Source of the DNA: Capnocytophaga ochracea DSM 7271 | Lineage (GTDB): Bacteria; Bacteroidota; Bacteroidia; Flavobacteriales; Flavobacteriaceae | Length of the DNA stretch: 64,000 nt | Assembly (NCBI RefSeq): GCF_000023285.1 | Contig: NC_013162.1 | Location: 2,359,001-2,423,000 of the forward strand | Reading direction: 5' to 3' | In this document: one piece after another, positions 7,756-17,048 of the stretch | Numbering within the stretch: the stretch's first letter is position 1 | Layout: each line of letters begins with the position of its first letter | Notes under the pieces: model-generated | Database searches by the model: none | The model's input: the letters and a program-made list of their open reading frames with translations, nothing else | Told to the model about the DNA's origin: nothing | Made by a program: the position numbers and the translations under genes

Positions 7756-8805
7756 ATGAAATTACAACAGTTAATTTGCATATTAAGTTTCTTATTAATA
7801 GGAGCTTGCAAAAATGCAAATCCACCTAAGCAAGACGCTTTCAATATAGAACTGTATCCTAAAAAGAAGGAATACCACATAGGAGAAGCTTTACAGATAA
7901 AAGTTGTGAATCCTAAATTTGAAGGTAAAATAGTAAAGATTAGCTATCAGTTTCATCACCAAGAGCTTGTTGTTACTAATGAGAACATAGTACTTGAAAA
8001 CCTAATGTTAGGTAAACAGCCTTTAGAAGTAACTGTATATACTGATAAAGGAGAAGTTTATAAAGTACGAAAAGAAATTTTACTTTTGGCAGGACAAGCT
8101 CCTAAACTGTATACTTATAAAATACTAAATGAATATCCCCACGACAAACAGGCTTATACTCAAGGTTTAGAATTTATAGGTGATACTTTAGTAGAAAGCA
8201 CAGGACAATACCGAGAATCTTCCATACGCAAATGGAATCCTTTTACGGGCGAAATGTACAAAAATGTACCTTTACAAGCAATGTATTTTGGTGAAGGAGC
8301 TACCGTTTTTAGAAATAAAATAATCCAACTCACTTGGAGAGAAAATATAGGATTCGTATATGATGCTCAGCTAAAATTGTTAAAAACATTCTCTTACAAT
8401 AAAAGTAAAGAAGGTTGGGGGCTCTGTCATAACGGTAGTGATAAACTTTACAAAAGTGATGGTTCAGAAAAGATTTGGATACTCAATCCTAACACTTTTG
8501 AAGAAGTAGACAGTTTACAACTATGTACTAATAAATCTATTTTTACCAATGCTAACGAATTAGAATTTGTAGACGGGAAAATATATGCTAATACTTATCT
8601 AAAAGATGGTATTATGATTATCAACCCCAATAATGGTGCTATAGAAGGCGTTGTAGATGTACGAGGATTAAAAGAAAAAGTAGAACAAACTCCTGATTTA
8701 GATGTTCTTAATGGCATTGCTTATCACGCTAGGCGTAATACTTTCTTCATCACGGGTAAGAATTGGAGTAAGATATTTGAGGTGGTTTTTATAAACAAGA
8801 ATTAA
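7756..8805 (+). CDS. Glutaminyl-peptide cyclotransferase (glutamine cyclotransferase) lipoprotein
   Basis: The 349-aa protein starts with a lipoprotein signal ending LIGAC (Cys18). A roughly 90-residue beta domain of unknown role follows. Then comes the plant-type glutamine cyclotransferase beta-propeller: HDKQAYTQGLEF, STGQYRESSIRKW, FGEGATVF, GWGLCHNG...SDG, NELEFVDGKIYANTY and LNGIAYH....FFITGKNW. The family converts N-terminal glutamine to pyroglutamate. It would be anchored in the envelope facing the periplasm or the outside. The ATG begins one base after the truB-fusion stop codon, so the genes are coupled. Confidence 0.9.
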   Translation: MKLQQLICILSFLLIGACKNANPPKQDAFNIELYPKKKEYHIGEALQIKVVNPKFEGKIVKISYQFHHQELVVTNENIVLENLMLGKQPLEVTVYTDKGEVYKVRKEILLLAGQAPKLYTYKILNEYPHDKQAYTQGLEFIGDTLVESTGQYRESSIRKWNPFTGEMYKNVPLQAMYFGEGATVFRNKIIQLTWRENIGFVYDAQLKLLKTFSYNKSKEGWGLCHNGSDKLYKSDGSEKIWILNPNTFEEVDSLQLCTNKSIFTNANELEFVDGKIYANTYLKDGIMIINPNNGAIEGVVDVRGLKEKVEQTPDLDVLNGIAYHARRNTFFITGKNWSKIFEVVFINKN

Positions 8806-8816
8806 ATAACGTGAGC

Positions 8817-8845
8817 TTGATGTTTGTATTTTTTTATTACTTTTG
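8817..8845 (+). promoter_or_regulatory. Promoter of recG, close to the start codon
   Basis: TTG (8817-8819) with an 18-bp spacer precedes TACTTTTG (8838-8845). The recG ATG begins only 5 bp beyond the -7 box, so the transcript would have almost no 5' leader. Confidence 0.65.
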
Positions 8846-8850
8846 CTCTT

Positions 8851-10965
8851 ATGATTCCAGAGAATATCCTACATACTCCCATCAACTACCTGCGTGGCGT
8901 AGGCAATCAGCGGGCTGAACTCCTGAAAACAGAGCTCAGTATCTATGAGTATCAAGATTTGCTGAACCTGTTCCCCAATAGGTATATCGACCGTACCAAG
9001 TTTTACAAAATCAACGAATTGCAGAACAATAATGCCGAGGTGCAACTCGTAGGCAAGATAGTAAACCTACGCACAGTAGAGTCGGCTCACCAAAAAGGTA
9101 CTCGTCTTGTTGCTACCTTTGTAGACGATACGGGCACTATGGAGCTCGTGTGGTTCAAAGGACTCAAATGGTTACGTGAATCCCTAAAAATCAACGAACC
9201 TTATGTGATTTTTGGCAAACTGAATTTCTTTGGAGGTACTTTCTCTATGCCTCACCCCGAAATGGACTTGCTCAGCGAATTCAAGAAGGCAGGACACAGC
9301 AGTATTCAGCCCGTATATCCCTCTACCGAAAAATTAGCTAAACGCAACATTACCAATAGAGTGATGCGCCAATTAGTACAAACAGTTTTTGAAGAAGTAG
9401 GCAATAGCTTTGCCGAGAATTTACCGGATAACATACTCGTTTCTATGAACCTCATCTCCAAGCAGGAGGCAATGCGCAATATCCACTTCCCTACAAATCA
9501 AACTTTGCTTACTAAAGCCTCTGTACGACTCAAATTTGAAGAGCTTTTCTACATACAAGTGCAATTGGTACGCAAGAATCTTCTGCACAAACAGAAGTTC
9601 CAAGGACAACCTTTCAAGAATGTAGGCGATGCTTTTATGAACTTCTATAACCATCATTTGCCTTTTCCGCTTACCGATGCCCAAAAACGAGTATTGAAAG
9701 AAATACGCGCCGATGTGGGCTCAAATGTCCAAATGAACCGCCTGTTGCAAGGCGATGTAGGCTCTGGTAAAACCATCGTAGCCCTAATGACGATGCTTTT
9801 AGCGGTAGATAATGGTTGTCAAGCCTGCTTGATGGCACCTACCGAAATTCTCGCCAATCAGCATTACCAAAACATTAGTGAACTACTAAAAGAAACAGGA
9901 GTAACTGTAGCACTGCTCACAGGTTCGTCTAAAACTAAAGAACGCAAAATGTTAGACGAACAATTACAGTCTGGAGAGCTTTCTATCCTTATAGGCACTC
10001 ACGCTCTTTTGGAAAACAAAGTACAGTTCAGAAACTTAGGACTCGCCATTATCGATGAGCAACACCGATTTGGGGTAGAACAGCGCTCGAAGTTATGGCA
10101 TAAAAACACTATTCCGCCTCATATCTTAGTAATGACCGCCACCCCTATCCCACGCACTTTAGCGATGAGTGTATATGGTGATTTAGATATTTCGATAATA
10201 GATGAACTCCCCCCTGGACGTAAGCCTATTAAAACTCTACATCAGTTTGAAAACCACCGTGCAGAAACTTATGAATTTATTAAAAAAGAGATAGATAAAG
10301 GACGACAAGCTTATGTAGTATATCCACTTATAGAAGAATCGGAAGCGTTAGATTTTAAGAACCTTACCGAAGGCTATGATTATATCACGGCAAGCTTCCC
10401 TTTGCCAAAATATAAGGTCTCTATGGTACACGGTAGACTGAAACCAGCTGAAAAAGATGCTGAAATGGATCGCTTCCTACGTAATGAAACACAAATAATG
10501 GTGGCTACCACCGTGATAGAAGTAGGGGTAAATGTGCCCAATGCCTCCGTAATGGTAATTGAGAGTGCTGAGCGCTTTGGACTCTCACAACTACACCAGT
10601 TGAGAGGACGTGTAGGTCGTGGCAGTGAACAGAGTTATTGTATATTACTCACAGGCAACAAAATGAGTAACGATACTTGTACGCGTATGGAAACGATGGT
10701 GCGTACTAACGACGGTTTTGAAATCGCTGAAGTAGACCTAAAATTGCGTGGTCCTGGTGACCTAATGGGTACGCAACAAAGTGGAGTGCTCGCTCTAAAA
10801 ATAGCCGACCTTGTAAAAGACCAAGATATACTAAAAGCAGCACGCTTTCAAGCTATCGACCTCCTGAAAGCCGACCCTAATTTAGAGTTGCCCCAAAACC
10901 AACGCATAGCCCACACGCTCTATCAGTTACAACGCTATAAGAACCTCTGGACATACATTTCATAG
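8851..10965 (+). CDS. recG: ATP-dependent DNA helicase RecG
   Basis: The 704-aa protein has the wedge/OB domain first (YLRGVG.QRAELL, then FPNRYIDRT), Walker A GDVGSGKT (301-308), DEQHRFG (402-408) as the DExH box, MTATPIPRTLAM as motif III, and the C-terminal helicase half with QLRGRVGRG. RecG unwinds and reverses stalled forks and branched DNA. The start is ATG 8851, matching the family N terminus; an ORF start at 8824 lies in the promoter. The gene stands between a probable near-leaderless promoter and the tRNA-Val cluster. Confidence 0.96.
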   Translation: MIPENILHTPINYLRGVGNQRAELLKTELSIYEYQDLLNLFPNRYIDRTKFYKINELQNNNAEVQLVGKIVNLRTVESAHQKGTRLVATFVDDTGTMELVWFKGLKWLRESLKINEPYVIFGKLNFFGGTFSMPHPEMDLLSEFKKAGHSSIQPVYPSTEKLAKRNITNRVMRQLVQTVFEEVGNSFAENLPDNILVSMNLISKQEAMRNIHFPTNQTLLTKASVRLKFEELFYIQVQLVRKNLLHKQKFQGQPFKNVGDAFMNFYNHHLPFPLTDAQKRVLKEIRADVGSNVQMNRLLQGDVGSGKTIVALMTMLLAVDNGCQACLMAPTEILANQHYQNISELLKETGVTVALLTGSSKTKERKMLDEQLQSGELSILIGTHALLENKVQFRNLGLAIIDEQHRFGVEQRSKLWHKNTIPPHILVMTATPIPRTLAMSVYGDLDISIIDELPPGRKPIKTLHQFENHRAETYEFIKKEIDKGRQAYVVYPLIEESEALDFKNLTEGYDYITASFPLPKYKVSMVHGRLKPAEKDAEMDRFLRNETQIMVATTVIEVGVNVPNASVMVIESAERFGLSQLHQLRGRVGRGSEQSYCILLTGNKMSNDTCTRMETMVRTNDGFEIAEVDLKLRGPGDLMGTQQSGVLALKIADLVKDQDILKAARFQAIDLLKADPNLELPQNQRIAHTLYQLQRYKNLWTYIS

Positions 10966-11027
10966 GGAGCTGAAGAGGTGATGCTTACTACATTGTAATC
11001 TTTTTCCACTTTTTTTTCACCAAAAAA

Positions 11028-11058
11028 TTTGGAGAGTTAAAAAAAAGTAGTACCTTTG
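11028..11058 (+). promoter_or_regulatory. Promoter of the tRNA-Val cluster
   Basis: TTTG (11028-11031), a 19-bp spacer and TACCTTTG (11051-11058) make a full consensus match, 18 bp before the first tRNA. Confidence 0.8.
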
Positions 11059-11076
11059 CACCCGAATTAAACGTAA

Positions 11077-11151
11077 GGGTTCTTAGCTCAGCTGGTTCAG
11101 AGCATCTGCCTTACAAGCAGAGGGTCACTGGTTCGAATCCAGTAGGACCCA
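11077..11151 (+). tRNA. tRNA-Val (anticodon TAC), copy 1
   Basis: A 75-nt cloverleaf: acceptor GGGTTCT pairs with AGGACCC (one T-G pair), D arm AGCTCAGCTGGTTCAGAGC, anticodon stem TCTGC/GCAGA with loop CTTACAA (anticodon TAC), and T arm with GTTCGAATC. The discriminator is A; CCA is not encoded. Confidence 0.95.
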
Positions 11152-11191
11152 CTTAGGTTAAAATTAAAAAATTTCTATCATTGTAATTTTG

Positions 11192-11266
11192 GGGTTCTTA
11201 GCTCAGCTGGTTCAGAGCATCTGCCTTACAAGCAGAGGGTCACTGGTTCGAATCCAGTAGGACCCA
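11192..11266 (+). tRNA. tRNA-Val (anticodon TAC), copy 2
   Basis: The sequence is identical to copy 1 over all 75 nt. The three bases after the discriminator happen to be CCA. The 40-bp spacer from copy 1 is unrelated AT-rich sequence, so the gene was duplicated or converted as a unit. Confidence 0.95.
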
Positions 11267-11305
11267 CCAAAACTCGGATTTTATTGTTGTTTTCATAATT
11301 AAAAA

Positions 11306-11380
11306 GGATTCTTAGCTCAGCTGGTTCAGAGCATCTGCCTTACAAGCAGAGGGTCACTGGTTCGAATCCAGTAGAGTCCA
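11306..11380 (+). tRNA. tRNA-Val (anticodon TAC), copy 3 with a changed acceptor stem
   Basis: The same tRNA body as copies 1 and 2, but the acceptor stem is GGATTCT with AGAGTCC. Pair 3-70 is A-T instead of G-C, pair 4-69 is T-G instead of T-A, and pair 5-68 is T-A instead of T-G. All seven pairs remain, so the tRNA should be functional. Confidence 0.93.
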
Positions 11381-11381
11381 C

Positions 11382-11412
11382 AAAAGCTACTCAATACTGA
11401 GTAGCTTTTTTT
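11382..11412 (+). terminator. Terminator of the tRNA-Val cluster
   Basis: The hairpin AAAAGCTACTCA/TGAGTAGCTTTT with an ATAC loop is followed by a T run, starting two bases after the third tRNA. Confidence 0.88.
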
Positions 11413-11487
11413 GTTAATTATTTATTTAAATAACAAATGATTATCAAGTATTTATAATTTTCTAAATTGTTAATTATTAATTAATAA

Positions 11488-11517
11488 TTGTCTATTGATA
11501 ATTATTTCTTACTTTTG
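11488..11517 (+). promoter_or_regulatory. Promoter of exbB-exbD-tonB
   Basis: TTG (11488-11490), a 19-bp spacer and TACTTTTG (11510-11517) precede the exbB ATG at 11549 by 31 bp. Confidence 0.75.
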
Positions 11518-11548
11518 CGATATTTTTAAACAGAAAAACAAAAATAAT

Positions 11549-12253
11549 ATGTTAGGATTACAAACTTCTGTAGACGTTGCAACTACTGCAACCGACACTG
11601 CTCCCGTCGCAGTACAAGAGAAAACCCTTTCTATAATGGAACTGATTCTAGATGGTGGTATGGGCAGTATCATTATTATTGGTATCTTATTTGTGATGCT
11701 CGCTGTAGCTCTTTTCCTCTATTTTGAACGCCTTTTTGCTATTAAGGCAGCTTCTAAGATGGATAAAACTTTTATGTATAAAATACGTGATTGTATCTCA
11801 GCTGGGCGCTTAGATGCTGCTAAAATGCTTTGTGTACAATCGAATACTCCCGTAGCACGCCTTATTGAAAAAGGGGTCTCTCGTATAGGTAAACCTCTTG
11901 AAGATATCAATAAAGCTATTGAAAATGCAGGCACTTTAGAGGTCTACAATCTTGAAAAGAACACGGCTATTCTCGCTACTATTGCAGGAGCAGGACCTAT
12001 GATTGGATTCTTAGGCACAGTTGTTGGTATGATTATGTCATTCCACGAAATGGCTTCAGCAGGCGGTCAAGCAGAGATGGGGTCGTTAGCAAGTGGTATC
12101 TATACCGCGATGGCAACTACCGTAGCAGGGCTTATAGTAGGAATTATTGCTTATGTAGGCTACAACCACTTAGTAGTAAAAACTGATAAGGTGGTACACC
12201 TAATGGAAGCCAATGCTGTTGAATTCTTAGACTTGTTAAACGAACCTCTATAG
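11549..12253 (+). CDS. exbB: Proton channel subunit ExbB (MotA/TolQ/ExbB family)
   Basis: The protein is 234 aa with three membrane segments: IIIIGILFVMLAVALFLYF near residue 40, and two in the conserved channel region TIAGAGPMIGFLGTVVGMI and TTVAGLIVGIIAYVGYN. The channel region GPMIGFLGTV...M and S..A.GIYTAMATTVAGL is typical of ExbB. With ExbD it uses the proton gradient to energise TonB. The start is ATG 11549, since the in-frame codons upstream overlap the promoter. It is the first gene of exbB-exbD-tonB, with exbD 27 bp downstream. Confidence 0.93.
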   Translation: MLGLQTSVDVATTATDTAPVAVQEKTLSIMELILDGGMGSIIIIGILFVMLAVALFLYFERLFAIKAASKMDKTFMYKIRDCISAGRLDAAKMLCVQSNTPVARLIEKGVSRIGKPLEDINKAIENAGTLEVYNLEKNTAILATIAGAGPMIGFLGTVVGMIMSFHEMASAGGQAEMGSLASGIYTAMATTVAGLIVGIIAYVGYNHLVVKTDKVVHLMEANAVEFLDLLNEPL

Positions 12254-12280
12254 GTCTTAAAAAACTACTCTCATCTAATT

Positions 12281-12667
12281 ATGAAATTAAAAGGTAGAAA
12301 TAAGATAAGTCCTGAGTTCAGTATGTCGTCTATGACGGACATTGTGTTCCTGTTGTTAATATTCTTTATGATTACTGCCAACAGCCCCAATGCACTTGAT
12401 TTGTTATTGCCTAAAGCTAAAGGTAAAAGCACTAATACACAAAACGTTTCAGTAAGCATTGATAAAGATTTAAACTATTTTCTTGACAAGAAACCTATTT
12501 CAGTAGATAATCTCGATACAGAGCTCAAATCAGCGCTCAATGGAGTAGAAAATCCTACTATCATTTTGCGTGTAGAGGAAAGTGTGCCTATTGAAAATGC
12601 GGTAACAGTGATGGATGTGGCAAACCAAAACCAATTTAAGGTGATTTTGGCTGTTCGTCCAAAATAG
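12281..12667 (+). CDS. exbD: Biopolymer transport protein ExbD
   Basis: The 128-aa protein has a short cytoplasmic N terminus (RNKISPEFSMSSMTDIVFLLLIFFMI) in which the membrane-embedded aspartate of SMTDIVFLLL is the proton-carrying residue of the family. A periplasmic domain of about 90 residues follows. It works with ExbB and TonB. It lies between exbB and tonB, with 8 bp to tonB. Confidence 0.93.
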   Translation: MKLKGRNKISPEFSMSSMTDIVFLLLIFFMITANSPNALDLLLPKAKGKSTNTQNVSVSIDKDLNYFLDKKPISVDNLDTELKSALNGVENPTIILRVEESVPIENAVTVMDVANQNQFKVILAVRPK

Positions 12668-12675
12668 AAAGGTAT

Positions 12676-13503
12676 ATGAATTTATTCGATACAGAACATA
12701 AACGTAAATCCTTAGCACTCACTACGGTTGTGATGTGTTTAGTAATCTTCATACTGTTTTTTGCAGGAATGAAGTACTTAGACCCACCGCCCGAAAAAGG
12801 TGTAGAGGTTATTTATGGAGTCGATTTGGTAGGAATGGGCGAGCGCACTCCTCCGCCAAGTGCTGCTAAACAGGAAGAAACTAAAACGCCTCCTCAAACA
12901 CAACCAGAACAGAGTACTTCACAAGAAGTAAAGGAAAACCTTTTGGCTCAAGATAACAACGAAGAAGTTTCTGTACCCGAAGTACCGAAAAAGAAAGAAA
13001 AAAAGAAAGAAACACCTAAAAAAGATACTCCAAAAGAGAGTCCCAAACCTGCTCCTAAACCTTCACGGGAAACTTCGGATGCGTTATCAAATATATTGGG
13101 AGCTGCCAATGCAGGTGGTAGTGGTATCTCAGGACAAGGAGATGGCAACCAACCTGGTTATCAGGGACAGATAGATGGTAGTCAGTACGCTAATTCTTAT
13201 TATGGCTCAGGAGGTGGTAATGGCACTGGCAAAGGTTGGGGATTGAAAGGTCGTACTATAGCTTCACAAGGTAAAGTACCTCAAAATTGTAATGAAGAAG
13301 GACGCGTAGTAGTACAAATAGAAGTAGACCGTAGTGGTAAAGTAGTAAAAGCTACTGCTGGTGTGAAAGGAACTACTAACTCTGCTCAGTGTTTGCTGGA
13401 AGCTGCTCGAAAAACAGCTGCTATGCACCGCTGGAACGCCGATGATAATGCTCCTGCACGTCAAGTAGGTTTTATTGTTATCAACTTTAAACTCGGAGAA
13501 TAA
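12676..13503 (+). CDS. tonB: Energy transducer TonB
   Basis: The 275-aa protein has an N-terminal membrane anchor (about residues 14-33). A Pro/Lys-rich spacer follows (KKKEKKKETPKKDTPKE then SPKPAPKPS), then a Gly/Ser/Gln-rich stretch. The C-terminal TonB-like domain has CNEEGRVVVQIEVDRSGKVV and ends in FIVINFKL. TonB spans the periplasm and drives TonB-dependent outer-membrane receptors. Its C-terminal domain is the closest relative in this window of the tail fused to TruB. The operon ends at a long hairpin just downstream. Confidence 0.93.
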   Translation: MNLFDTEHKRKSLALTTVVMCLVIFILFFAGMKYLDPPPEKGVEVIYGVDLVGMGERTPPPSAAKQEETKTPPQTQPEQSTSQEVKENLLAQDNNEEVSVPEVPKKKEKKKETPKKDTPKESPKPAPKPSRETSDALSNILGAANAGGSGISGQGDGNQPGYQGQIDGSQYANSYYGSGGGNGTGKGWGLKGRTIASQGKVPQNCNEEGRVVVQIEVDRSGKVVKATAGVKGTTNSAQCLLEAARKTAAMHRWNADDNAPARQVGFIVINFKLGE

Positions 13504-13541
13504 GAAATCAATTAATAATTGGTAATTAATAATTAACAAGG

Positions 13542-13581
13542 ATGAGATAATGGTTATAGTATAACTGATTATCTCATTTTT
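13542..13581 (+). terminator. Terminator after tonB
   Basis: An almost continuous stem (outer arms ATGAGATAAT and ATTATCTCAT, inner arms GTTATA and TATAAC) ends in TTTTT. It overlaps the earliest possible in-frame folC codon at 13580, which argues for a later folC start. Confidence 0.8.
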
Positions 13582-13612
13582 GATTGTACAACAACTAAAA
13601 TTATCTTTAACA

Positions 13613-14827
13613 TTGAATTATCAAGAAACACTTTCGTGGATGTTCAACCGCTTACCAATGTTTCAAACACAAGGTAAAACTGCTTTGAACAACAAATTAG
13701 ATAATATCCTCGCCTTTACTTCGGTGTTAGGAAACCCTCAAACAAAATTCAAAAGTTTGCATATCGCAGGCACTAACGGAAAGGGTTCTTCCAGCAGTAT
13801 GCTCGCTTCTATCCTACAAGAGGCAGGATATAAGGTAGGATTGTACACTTCTCCACACCTCAAAGACTTCCGAGAACGTATCAAAATTAATGGGAAGGAA
13901 ATACCCGAAGACTATGTGGTAAGTTTTATAGCTAAAAACAGACCTTTTTTGGAAGAATATCACCTCTCATTCTTCGAAATGACAGTGGGAATGGCGTTCA
14001 GCTATTTCGAGAATGAAAAAGTAGATATCGCTGTGATAGAAGTAGGTTTAGGAGGACGTTTTGACTCCACTAATATTATCACTCCCGAAGTTTCTCTTAT
14101 TACCAATATCTCTAAAGACCATACTGATATTTTAGGAGATACTTTACCTAAAATAGCTTTTGAAAAAGCTGGTATTATCAAACAAAATGTGCCTGTAGTA
14201 ATCAGTGAATATCAAGAGGAGACAGCTCCCGTCTTCACAGCAAAAGCTAAAGAAATGAATGCTCCTATTATTTTTGCCAATCACATAGAAACTTCTCTTA
14301 CAACCGACCTTCAAGGTGCTTATCAAGAGAAAAACATCAAAGGAGTAATAGCCGTTACCGAATTGCTTATCCACCAGGGGTGGGATATTACTCCGGAGAA
14401 TATTGCACAAGGACTTTTACACGTGGTGCACAATACAAACCTGAAAGGTCGTTGGCAAACCCTTGGCTCCTACCCTACTATCGTATGTGATACAGGACAT
14501 AATGTGGGCGGACTTACTTATGTGATGGAACAACTCAAAAAGCAAACCTATACACATCTTCATATTGTAGTAGGTTTTGTAAAAGAAAAAGATGTAAATA
14601 GTGTTTTAGAGCTTTTCCCAAAAGAAGCTACCTATTATTTTTGCAGTCCTGCTATTGCAAGAGGACTTAATGTAGATACATTAAAGAAAATTGCTACTGC
14701 AAAAGGACTCCAAGGGGAGAGATATTCTTCAGTAGCAGAAGCCTTAAATGCCGCTAAGGCACAAGCGCTTCCCACTGACTTTATATTTGTTGGTGGAAGC
14801 ACGTTTGTAGTTGCGGAAGTGTTGTAA
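13613..14827 (+). CDS. folC: Bifunctional folylpolyglutamate/dihydrofolate synthase
   Basis: The Mur-ligase-like enzyme adds glutamate to folates. It shows HIAGTNGKGSSSSMLASIL (P-loop), LYTSPHLKDFRERI (folate side), VGLGGRFDSTNI, ISKDHTDILGDT, and GHNVGGL in the C-terminal domain. The start is uncertain. Family members begin with NYQETL.WMF, which here follows TTG at 13613 (404 aa). The earlier TTG at 13580 lies in the tonB terminator, and the first ATG (residue 9 of this model) would clip the N terminus. It converges on mgtE with a 41-bp gap. Confidence 0.92.
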   Translation: MNYQETLSWMFNRLPMFQTQGKTALNNKLDNILAFTSVLGNPQTKFKSLHIAGTNGKGSSSSMLASILQEAGYKVGLYTSPHLKDFRERIKINGKEIPEDYVVSFIAKNRPFLEEYHLSFFEMTVGMAFSYFENEKVDIAVIEVGLGGRFDSTNIITPEVSLITNISKDHTDILGDTLPKIAFEKAGIIKQNVPVVISEYQEETAPVFTAKAKEMNAPIIFANHIETSLTTDLQGAYQEKNIKGVIAVTELLIHQGWDITPENIAQGLLHVVHNTNLKGRWQTLGSYPTIVCDTGHNVGGLTYVMEQLKKQTYTHLHIVVGFVKEKDVNSVLELFPKEATYYFCSPAIARGLNVDTLKKIATAKGLQGERYSSVAEALNAAKAQALPTDFIFVGGSTFVVAEVL

Positions 14828-14868
14828 AATAACAAAAAGCAGATACTGAAAAACAAATGAAGGTTGTT

Positions 14869-16224
14869 TTAAAACCCTAATATCATTTTGGCAATAAAAA
14901 AGTAAATCAAGATACCTAAAACATCGTTGCTGGTAGTGATAAATGGACCCGTAGCAACTGCTGGGTCAATACCGCGCTTATGGAGAAGTATCGGGATAAA
15001 AGTACCTATCACAGCAGCATTTACAATCACTGTAATGAGTGCTATGGCTACCGTAATACTTACCAAATACTCAGCTTGAAAAGCAAAATGGCTTACTAAT
15101 ATCACTATTCCTGCAATAGTTCCTCCGTTGATGAGTCCTAATAGAAATTCTTTAAACAACCGTTTGATAAGTTCGCCGTCGATAGAATTATTTGCTAACC
15201 CTTGTACTATTATCGCCGATGATTGTACTCCCACATTTCCCGCAGTAGCTTGAATAAGCGGAATAAATATCAATAATATAGGGTAAATCATCATCGTATC
15301 CTGAAAACCATTGATAATACTCGCTGCACCTAATCCTCCAAACATTCCAATAAGTAACCAAGGCAAACGCGCTTTGATAAGTTTCCATACACTATCGCTT
15401 GCCTCCACATCATTGGTAATACCTGCTGCCAACTGATAGTCTTTTTCAGCTTCTTCTTTTATCACGTCCACCACATCATCAATAGTGATGCGTCCCACAA
15501 GGCGTTTCATTTCATCAACTACAGGAATTGCCTCTAAGTCATACTTACTCATTATGTGAGCTACCTCTTCGGCAGTATCAGTAACGTATACGTAATCTAC
15601 TTTTGGAATATAAATGTCTTTCACTTCTGAACGTGTGGAAGTAGTAAGCAAATCTTTAAGTGAAAGTCGTCCTTTAAGCACATCATTATCATCTACTACA
15701 TAAATAGAATGCACACGAGTAACGTGAGCCGCCTGTTCGCGCATTTCTTTTACGCATTTTAGCACATTCCAATTCTCATTTACCTTTACAAGTTCCTTCG
15801 CCATTAGTCCTCCCGCAGTATCTTCGCCATAACGAAGTAATTCTACGATGTCTTTGGCGTGTTCTACGTCCGAGATATGCGAAATAACCTCTGTTTTTCT
15901 ATCTTCGGGCAATTCAGAGATGATATCCACCGCATCATCGGTGTCCAACTCGATGATTTCATCGGCAATTTCTTTTGCAGAAAGGTTTTTTAAGATATTC
16001 TCACGGTAATCATCGTCTAATTCTGTGAGTACATCTGATGTTTTCTCAGCATCAATTAAACGAATGATGTATACCCCCTCTTCAATATCCAATTCGTGAA
16101 TGATTTCAGCTATATCGGCATAGTGCAAATCATTTAAGAGGGTTGTAAGTTCTTTATTTTGTTTTTCCTCAATGAGTTTATGGATTTTCTCAATGAGTTC
16201 ATCTGTTATTTTAAAAGTTGTCAT
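14869..16224 (-). CDS. mgtE: Magnesium transporter MgtE
   Basis: The 451-aa protein has the MgtE order. An N-terminal superhelical domain rich in acidic pairs comes first (LHYADIAEIIHELDIEEGVYI, DTDDAVDIISELPED). Two CBS domains follow (HVTRVHSIYVVDDNDVLKGR and DLEAIPVVDEMKRLVGRITIDD). Then come five membrane helices with RLPWLLIGMFGG, QATAGNVGVQSSAI and a final GPFITTSNDVLGI. MgtE is a Mg2+ channel gated by magnesium binding in the cytosolic domains. It lies 27 bp downstream of rsmA on the same strand. Confidence 0.95.
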   Translation of the reverse strand: MTTFKITDELIEKIHKLIEEKQNKELTTLLNDLHYADIAEIIHELDIEEGVYIIRLIDAEKTSDVLTELDDDYRENILKNLSAKEIADEIIELDTDDAVDIISELPEDRKTEVISHISDVEHAKDIVELLRYGEDTAGGLMAKELVKVNENWNVLKCVKEMREQAAHVTRVHSIYVVDDNDVLKGRLSLKDLLTTSTRSEVKDIYIPKVDYVYVTDTAEEVAHIMSKYDLEAIPVVDEMKRLVGRITIDDVVDVIKEEAEKDYQLAAGITNDVEASDSVWKLIKARLPWLLIGMFGGLGAASIINGFQDTMMIYPILLIFIPLIQATAGNVGVQSSAIIVQGLANNSIDGELIKRLFKEFLLGLINGGTIAGIVILVSHFAFQAEYLVSITVAIALITVIVNAAVIGTFIPILLHKRGIDPAVATGPFITTSNDVLGILIYFFIAKMILGF

Positions 16225-16251
16225 AGTTTTAAGACGTCAAATCGTTAGCTA

Positions 16252-17025
16252 TCAAACTTGATTACTGATTTTTTTAGTAATAAAAACAAACTCTTGCCAA
16301 GGCAATTGCTCAGGACGTTTATCAAATATAGGGTCTTGTTTTAAATTCTCATCTGTAAGTAGTGGTTTTAGGCTGTTGCGAAGGGTTTTTCGCCGTTGAT
16401 TGAAAGCCGTTTTCACTACGGTAAAGAATAATCTTTCATCACAATCTAAATGGAAGTGAGCTTTGCGTACTAATCGTATTACACCACTCTTTACTTTGGG
16501 CGGAGGATTAAAAACACTCTCCGAAACTGTGAATAAGTAGCTCGTTTCATAAAAAGCCTGTACTAAAACTGATAAAATTCCATACGTTTTACTGCCTTCG
16601 TGCTCGCATATACGTTCGGCAACCTCTTTCTGAAACATTCCGCTAAACTCAGAAACATATTCTCGCAGTTCAAGTAGTTTAAAAACGATTTGAGTAGAGA
16701 TATTATAAGGGAAATTACCTATAATAGCAAATGGTTCGGCTAAATAACCCGCTACATCATATTTCAAAAAGTCATCGGCAATTATTTTTCCTCTTAATGC
16801 AGGATAATTTGCCTCCAAATAATCTACCGATTCCTTATCGATTTCCACTATGTGCACATCAACACCTTTTTTGAGCAAAAACTGAGTAAGCACGCCCATT
16901 CCAGCTCCTATTTCTACTACTTTTTTATAGTTTTTTAGCGATAATGTATCAGCTATTTTCTGTGCAATGTTCAAATCTTTTAAGAAATGTTGCCCTAAAT
17001 GCTTTTTTGCTTTTACTAATTCCAT
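16252..17025 (-). CDS. rsmA: 16S rRNA dimethyladenosine transferase RsmA (KsgA)
   Basis: The protein is 257 aa. [11 protein letters not shown] at the N terminus, the SAM-binding [12 protein letters not shown], the catalytic GNFPYNIS (the NLPY/NFPY motif) and a C-terminal basic [12 protein letters not shown] are all present. It dimethylates two adjacent adenosines near the 3' end of 16S rRNA. It sits between a small membrane protein and mgtE in one minus-strand unit. Confidence 0.96.
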   Translation of the reverse strand: MELVKAKKHLGQHFLKDLNIAQKIADTLSLKNYKKVVEIGAGMGVLTQFLLKKGVDVHIVEIDKESVDYLEANYPALRGKIIADDFLKYDVAGYLAEPFAIIGNFPYNISTQIVFKLLELREYVSEFSGMFQKEVAERICEHEGSKTYGILSVLVQAFYETSYLFTVSESVFNPPPKVKSGVIRLVRKAHFHLDCDERLFFTVVKTAFNQRRKTLRNSLKPLLTDENLKQDPIFDKRPEQLPWQEFVFITKKISNQV

Positions 17026-17048
17026 TTATATACCTTTCAGCGAGACTT

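Noticed and set aside
13580-13612. Upstream start of folC at TTG 13580
   Set aside because: It lies in the T run of the tonB terminator, and the extra residues do not match the family N terminus.
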